This document shows, piece by piece, positions 50,557 through 54,392 of a DNA stretch of 54,392 nucleotides. The stretch comes from Bacilli bacterium (GTDB taxonomy: Bacteria; Bacillota_I; Bacilli_A; RF39; UBA660). Numbering within the stretch: position 1 is the first letter of the stretch; each line of letters begins with the position of its first letter. Where the stretch lies: contig JAAVZT010000031.1 of NCBI GenBank assembly GCA_022791775.1, positions 1 through 54,392 on the forward strand, in the 5' to 3' direction. The position numbers and the translations under genes were made by a program. The notes beneath the pieces were generated by a model that was not told the origin of the DNA, made no database searches, and saw only the letters and a list, made by a program, of their open reading frames with translations.

Positions 50557-51753
50557 TTAATCACCTGTCATTTCTTGCCACAATTTATATAAATTGCTTT
50601 CATATTTATTTGCTTTCGGTTGGTAATATTGTTTGCTTTTTAAATTATCAGGAAGATAATCCTGTTTTATAAAATCCTTTGGATAATTATGGGGATATAA
50701 ATAAGTTTGACTACTTGTTTTAATATGTTTAGGTACAGGTCCAGTACTTCCTTTGTGAATGTCATTTAATGCTTCATTTATAGCAAGATAGGCACTATTA
50801 CTTTTTGGGGATAAAGCCATTTCAGTAACTACGACACCTAGTGGGATTCGGGCTTCTGGAAGTCCTACTAATTCTGAGGCGTGTATGGCCGCCATAACTT
50901 TTGGACCCATTGCTGGATTGGCAAGTCCTATATCTTCATATACAATTACACTCATTCTTCGATAGATGCTGTCTAAATCTCCTGCTTCAATCAATCTTGC
51001 TAAGTAATGAAGAGCAGCATTTACATCACTTCCACGAATGGATTTTTGAAAAGCTGATAAAACATCATAGTGGCCATCTTCGTTTTTGTCGTGGAAAAAT
51101 ACTGGTTTAGATTGAATATTCTTTACGTGTTCTAGCGTTATTTTATGATCTGTGGCAGAATGATAAGAAATTTCTAATAAATTAATTGCACTGCGAAAAT
51201 CTCCTGAAGATGATTGGGCAATGTATTGAATGGCTTCCTTTTCGATTTCGATATTTGGCAATTCTTTGCTAGCACTTTTTAATCCTTTTTCGATATTATC
51301 TATGGTTAATTCATGTAGTTCGAAAATTTGAACGCGACTTCGGATAGCTGGATTGATTTTATGATAAGGATTGGATGTGGTTAATCCAATTAATATGATA
51401 AGACCAGATTCTAAATGGGGTAGAAGGATATCTTGTTTGTCTTTATTCATACGATGAATTTCGTCAATTATAACTACTAGTTCTCCATACATTTTTGCTT
51501 CTTCTATAACAATGTCAAAGTCTGATTTGTTGTTAATTGTTGCATTTAAAAAACGATGAGGAACGTTTAATTCCTCTACAATGGCGTTGGCAATCGATGT
51601 TTTTCCTATGCCTGGCTTGCCATATAGTATGAAAGAAAAAATTTTTTTTTGGTTTACTAAATTACTTAGAACTTTGTTTGGACCAATTAAATGTTCTTGT
51701 CCTATTATATCTTTTATTTTTTTGGGACGAATTTTATTTGCTAATAGATCCAT
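50557..51753 (-). CDS. rarA: Replication-associated recombination protein RarA (MgsA)
   Basis: 398 residues. AAA+ with Walker A YGKPGIGKTSIANAI, Walker B VVIIDEIHRMNKDKQD, sensor TTSNPYHKINPAIRSR, and C-terminal tetramerisation part SVIVYEDIGLANPAMGPKVMAAIHASELVGLPEARIPL. Acts at stalled forks with SSB. First gene of a rarA-gpsA unit; minus-strand extended -10 (TATGATATAAT) at 51769-51779. Proximity to tcdA and 6S RNA is a conserved Firmicutes arrangement. Confidence 0.95.
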   Translation of the reverse strand: MDLLANKIRPKKIKDIIGQEHLIGPNKVLSNLVNQKKIFSFILYGKPGIGKTSIANAIVEELNVPHRFLNATINNKSDFDIVIEEAKMYGELVVIIDEIHRMNKDKQDILLPHLESGLIILIGLTTSNPYHKINPAIRSRVQIFELHELTIDNIEKGLKSASKELPNIEIEKEAIQYIAQSSSGDFRSAINLLEISYHSATDHKITLEHVKNIQSKPVFFHDKNEDGHYDVLSAFQKSIRGSDVNAALHYLARLIEAGDLDSIYRRMSVIVYEDIGLANPAMGPKVMAAIHASELVGLPEARIPLGVVVTEMALSPKSNSAYLAINEALNDIHKGSTGPVPKHIKTSSQTYLYPHNYPKDFIKQDYLPDNLKSKQYYQPKANKYESNLYKLWQEMTGD

Positions 51754-51849
51754 AAGATCACCCTAATTATTATATCATACCATTTTAATTGACGAAAGCA
51801 TTTCTAAATTTTATAATAAAAGAGAAGAAAATAGTTAGGAAAACCAAAT

Positions 51850-52746
51850 ATGACAAATGAGAAATTGGATGATAATATTGAGTCATTTTTAAATTATTTA
51901 CAGTTTGAACGAAAGCTTGCTTTGAATACTTTATATTCTTATCGAGATAATTTAGTTTTGTTCCATGAAGTGCTTCATCATAAACATATTTTGTCATGTA
52001 GTAGAGAAGATATTGAATTTTTTTTAAAAGTAGTTGCACAAAAAGAAGATAGTACGAGATCCCATTATTTAACAGTAATTAAATCTTTTTTTCAATTTTT
52101 GGTTGTAGAGCAAAAGATCCTTCAAAATCCTTGTGATTTTATTTCAGTACCTGTTATTTCTAAAAAATTACCTCAATATTTAACGATTGATGAAGTAGAT
52201 CAACTTTTTGATATTCCTTTAAATACGCCATATGATTATCGAAATAAGGCTATGTTAGAATTGTTATATGCGACAGGAATGCGCATTAGTGAATTAATTG
52301 AATTAAAAGTGCAACATGTAGATATGTTAGAAGAATTTGTACATGTTTTTGGAAAAGGAAATAAATCACGAATTGTTCCGTTTAATGAAACTTCAAAAAG
52401 ATATTTAAAAATCTATATAGAACAATATCGTCCACTTTTACTTAAGAATAGTAGTAGCGATTATTTATTTATTAATAATCGGCGAGGACGAATATCACGG
52501 CAAGGATTTTTTAAAATTTTAAAATCATTGTGTATAGAACGAAATATTTCGAAAGAAATTTCTCCCCATGTTTTAAGACATTCTTTTGCAACTCATTTAT
52601 TAAATAATGGTGCAGATTTAAGAATTGTTCAAGAATTGCTAGGACATTCTAATATTTCCACAACACAAATATATACACATTTATCCTTTGAAAAAATTCA
52701 TAAAGATTATGCTTATCATCCACGCAATAAAAAAGAAGAGAATTAA
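51850..52746 (+). CDS. Tyrosine recombinase XerC/XerD type
   Basis: 298 residues. N-terminal SAM-like core-binding domain (IESFLNYLQFERKLALNTLYSYRDNL), catalytic R in ATGMRISELIEL, HVLRHSFATHLLNNGADLRIVQELLGHSNISTTQIYTH with HxxR, H and the Tyr nucleophile. Full-length, chromosomal context without phage genes, so likely the dimer-resolving Xer rather than a phage integrase. XerC and XerD cannot be separated here. Its 3' end is part of a minus-strand terminator. Confidence 0.92.
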   Translation: MTNEKLDDNIESFLNYLQFERKLALNTLYSYRDNLVLFHEVLHHKHILSCSREDIEFFLKVVAQKEDSTRSHYLTVIKSFFQFLVVEQKILQNPCDFISVPVISKKLPQYLTIDEVDQLFDIPLNTPYDYRNKAMLELLYATGMRISELIELKVQHVDMLEEFVHVFGKGNKSRIVPFNETSKRYLKIYIEQYRPLLLKNSSSDYLFINNRRGRISRQGFFKILKSLCIERNISKEISPHVLRHSFATHLLNNGADLRIVQELLGHSNISTTQIYTHLSFEKIHKDYAYHPRNKKEEN

Positions 52747-52762
52747 AGTCATTCTCTTCTAA
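52726..52762 (-). terminator. Terminator of the 40-residue minus-strand gene
   Basis: On the minus strand AGAAGAGAAT-GACTTTA-ATTCTCTTCT followed by TTTTTT; it lies across the stop codon of the recombinase gene and may also act on the plus strand. Confidence 0.75.
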
Positions 52763-52781
52763 GTGTAATAATGCACAAAAA

Positions 52782-52904
52782 TTAGTTATTTTTGTTTTCA
52801 GATCTTTTAGAATTATTTTTTTGATTATTCTTGTTATTTGATCTATTGTTATTACGAGAATTTTGATTTTGATTTTGGTTATTTTTATTATTTTCTCTAC
52901 TCAT
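52782..52904 (-). CDS. Asn/Gln/Lys-rich 40-residue protein
   Basis: MSRENNKNNQNQNQNSRNNN then RSNNKNNQKNNSKRSENKNN, stop TAA. More than half Asn or Gln, the rest mostly Lys, Arg and Ser, with no hydrophobic residue after Met1. A strong GGGAGG site (minus strand, 52915-52920) 10 nt before ATG and a dedicated terminator argue for a real gene. Composition resembles small Asn-rich or gamma-type SASP-like spore proteins; no homologue is recognised. Asn-rich low complexity could also serve matrix or RNA binding. Confidence 0.7.
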   Translation of the reverse strand: MSRENNKNNQNQNQNSRNNNRSNNKNNQKNNSKRSENKNN

Positions 52905-53029
52905 TTTTTCTTTACCTCCCACTATTATTATGTGAGCATTTCAAACATTCATTCAATAATTTTAATATTTAGGGTGGTAATAATTGGTTAAATTATATCT
53001 TTTTGGCATATAATTCTTTAGGTGATACT

Positions 53030-53782
53030 ATGCCAATAATAGGTCCATTTCTTGTTTCTTCCATTGCTGGACTTTCCACGGTTCTTGGTTCTTTTGTGAT
53101 TTTCTTTCATTGGAAGAAGGATAATATTAATAAGTTTATTACTTTTTGTCTAAGTCTTTCTTTTTCTGTAATGATCGGTCTTTCGATTACAGAACTTATT
53201 CCTGAATCTACTTTTATTATTATAACAAACTATAAAATTGCAAAAGGTATATTTTTGTGCTTTTTGATTTTCTTTTTAGGAGTGGGTTTAATTCATTATT
53301 TAAATGATAAAATTGTTTCAAAAAATTCTTCTCAAAATTTATATAAATTGGGTATTCTTTCGATGTTAGCTTTAATGCTTCATAATTTACCAGAAGGGAT
53401 TGCAACTTTTATGAGTGCTTATCAGGATATGGATCTTGGAATAAAGTTAGCAATCGCTATTACTCTCCATAACATTCCTGAAGGGATTAGTATTGCAGTG
53501 CCAATTTATTATGCTACTGGTAGTAAAAAGGAGGCAATTTTAAAAACATTTTTATCTGGTTTAGCAGAGCCTTTAGGGGCGCTTTTAGCTTATTTGTTTT
53601 TCGCTCGTTTTATAACTGCAACATTTATTAGTTTTATTCTTCTTTTAGTGGCTGGTATTATGATTACACTATCGATTCAAAAATTGTTTCCAGAGGCTTT
53701 AGAATATCATGAAAATAAATATATTTGGATTGGAATAATAGTAGGAGTAATACTTATTTTGGTAAATCATTTTGTGTTATAG
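53030..53782 (+). CDS. ZIP family metal transporter
   Basis: 250 residues, eight membrane segments. Metal-site motifs MLHNLPEGIATF in TM4 and LHNIPEGISIAVPIYYATGSKKEA in TM5, then GLAEPLGALLAYL. These match the ZupT/GufA branch moving Zn2+, Fe2+ or Mn2+ into the cell. ATG 53030 follows AGGTGAT; ORF start 53003 does not. -10-like TATAAT at 53009-53014. Confidence 0.9.
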   Translation: MPIIGPFLVSSIAGLSTVLGSFVIFFHWKKDNINKFITFCLSLSFSVMIGLSITELIPESTFIIITNYKIAKGIFLCFLIFFLGVGLIHYLNDKIVSKNSSQNLYKLGILSMLALMLHNLPEGIATFMSAYQDMDLGIKLAIAITLHNIPEGISIAVPIYYATGSKKEAILKTFLSGLAEPLGALLAYLFFARFITATFISFILLLVAGIMITLSIQKLFPEALEYHENKYIWIGIIVGVILILVNHFVL

Positions 53783-53835
53783 TATTTTCTTTTTCTTATT
53801 TAAAATATTCTCCTAATTAATTTTGAATTCTTTTT

Positions 53836-54115
53836 TTAATATAGTTTTCTTCGTTGATATTGAGTATAAAACATCATAATTGGAAGATTTGCGTCGTTGC
53901 AAATTTTTTTGACTTTTAAATTTCGGCCTTTATTTTGCTCAAAAATGTCAAATTTGTGAAATAATTCATTGTGATATTTGGAATTTGAAATTTTATTTAT
54001 AACTACAGATAAATTTACTTGTGGAAATACTAATAAACCGCTGACTTCTTCAATTTTAATTAATTTTTTTTATAGAAAACAATTTCGTTTTGGGTTAATG
54101 GTTTCTTTTTTTATA
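53836..54115 (-). pseudogene. Decayed DUF2726-like gene
   Basis: On the minus strand a readable piece runs IEEVSGLLVFPQVNLSVVIN, then FHKFDIFEQNKGRNLKVKKICNDANLPIMMFYT to a stop at 53836. Just upstream in another frame is KPLTQNEIVFYKKN-stop, the expected preceding DUF2726 sequence, so at least one frameshift separates them. The family's Glu-Leu-Asp-Asp-Ser-H core is not seen. Further upstream (to ~54296) another hydrophobic piece may be the former membrane anchor. Confidence 0.5.
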
Positions 54116-54262
54116 ATATGTTTGATAATTTTTTGAACTGGTTGGAAGTGAAATTTTTCTTAATTTTATTAAAATCACAATCGGCATTATTTTTTATTAA
54201 GTTTAGAAATAGCCATAAAATTATGTTTAATGGTGAAAAGGCGAGTAGGGATATCAGAAAAT

Positions 54263-54392
54263 ATGGTAGAACCCGTAAAAAAAAGTTTAAATGCAAGTTT
54301 GAAGTACTTAATTCATTATAAGGATGATAATAAGTATAACTATGATTTAAATGAAGTAAAAAGTAATTCAGAGAAACTATTGAAACGGTTTC
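54263..54392 (+). CDS. Start of an unknown gene, cut by the window end
   Basis: ATG 54263 opens a frame still open at the last base: 43 residues beginning MVEPVKKSLNASLKYLIHYK and continuing DDNKYNYDLNEVKSNSEKLLKRF. A GAGTAGGG site lies 13 nt upstream, somewhat far. Polar and helical, no motif. A different-frame ORF (54118-54321) overlaps it and looks antisense to the decayed gene, so I do not annotate that one. Confidence 0.4.
   Translation, partial: MVEPVKKSLNASLKYLIHYKDDNKYNYDLNEVKSNSEKLLKRF

Noticed and set aside
51850-52746. Phage or integron integrase
   Set aside because: Length, domain layout and absence of attachment repeats, tRNA or phage genes fit a chromosomal Xer recombinase better.
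54111-54296. 61-residue hydrophobic minus-strand frame
   Set aside because: May be the former membrane anchor of the decayed gene, but no start signal or similarity supports it as a gene by itself.
54118-54321. 67-residue plus-strand frame near the window end
   Set aside because: Antisense to the upstream part of the decayed DUF2726-like gene and overlapping a better frame from 54263; no ribosome site.

Overview
The window is a chromosomal segment of a low-GC Gram-positive bacterium: AT-rich throughout, GGAGG or GGTGAT ribosome sites, many extended -10 promoters, standard stop use including TGA. Gene content and order resemble a reduced Bacilli genome. Sporulation genes (yqfC, yqfD, a spoVB-like flippase, an uninterrupted sigK) sit beside traits common in Erysipelotrichia/Mollicutes-like lineages: single-chain GlyRS, a GatA with DTGDS in place of DTGGS, and large secreted proteins with short Cys-containing repeats. 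My best guess is an uncultured gut Bacilli lineage (RF39-like); that placement is inference. No tRNA, rRNA, CRISPR, prophage or insertion sequence was recognised.

Layout. 1-8.8 kb: the end of a surface-protein gene, a DAACS symporter, rpsB-tsf, two TasA/camelysin-like exported proteins, a pair of membrane-anchored thioredoxin-like proteins, and frr. 8.9-13.9 kb: a B. subtilis-like block rpsU-yqeY-yqfC-yqfD-vanZ-ybeY-era-yqzL-recO. 14-20 kb: a two-gene ABC exporter, a T-box leader with a LOG-family gene and glyS, a CmpB-like membrane protein, then hisS. 20-28 kb: tgt and relatives of the B. subtilis tgt-yrzE-yrbG-spoVB-comN neighbourhood, an MBL hydrolase, a Rel protein with a broken hydrolase motif, and dtd. 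28-31 kb: sepF, divIVA, an unknown protein and sigK. 31-38 kb: yqeG, yqeH, a GNAT, mutL, an inverted ABC transporter with an unexplained intergenic island, and miaA.

38-45.5 kb holds the most interesting unit. A T-box whose specifier loop reads GAAC (overlapping Glu GAA and Asn AAC codons) precedes a seven-gene operon: a catalytically degenerate HisRS-like protein, an unknown basic protein, an archaeal-type AspRS, AsnRS and gatCAB. It unites both routes to Asn-tRNA and the route to Gln-tRNA under one tRNA sensor, and adds two uncharacterised proteins that may act with the synthetases.

45.5-54.4 kb: a HerA-like ATPase, a GH25 lysozyme, 6S RNA next to tcdA, gpsA-rarA on the minus strand, a tyrosine recombinase, a 40-residue Asn-rich gene on the minus strand, a ZIP metal transporter, a decayed DUF2726-like gene, and the start of an unknown gene running off the end.
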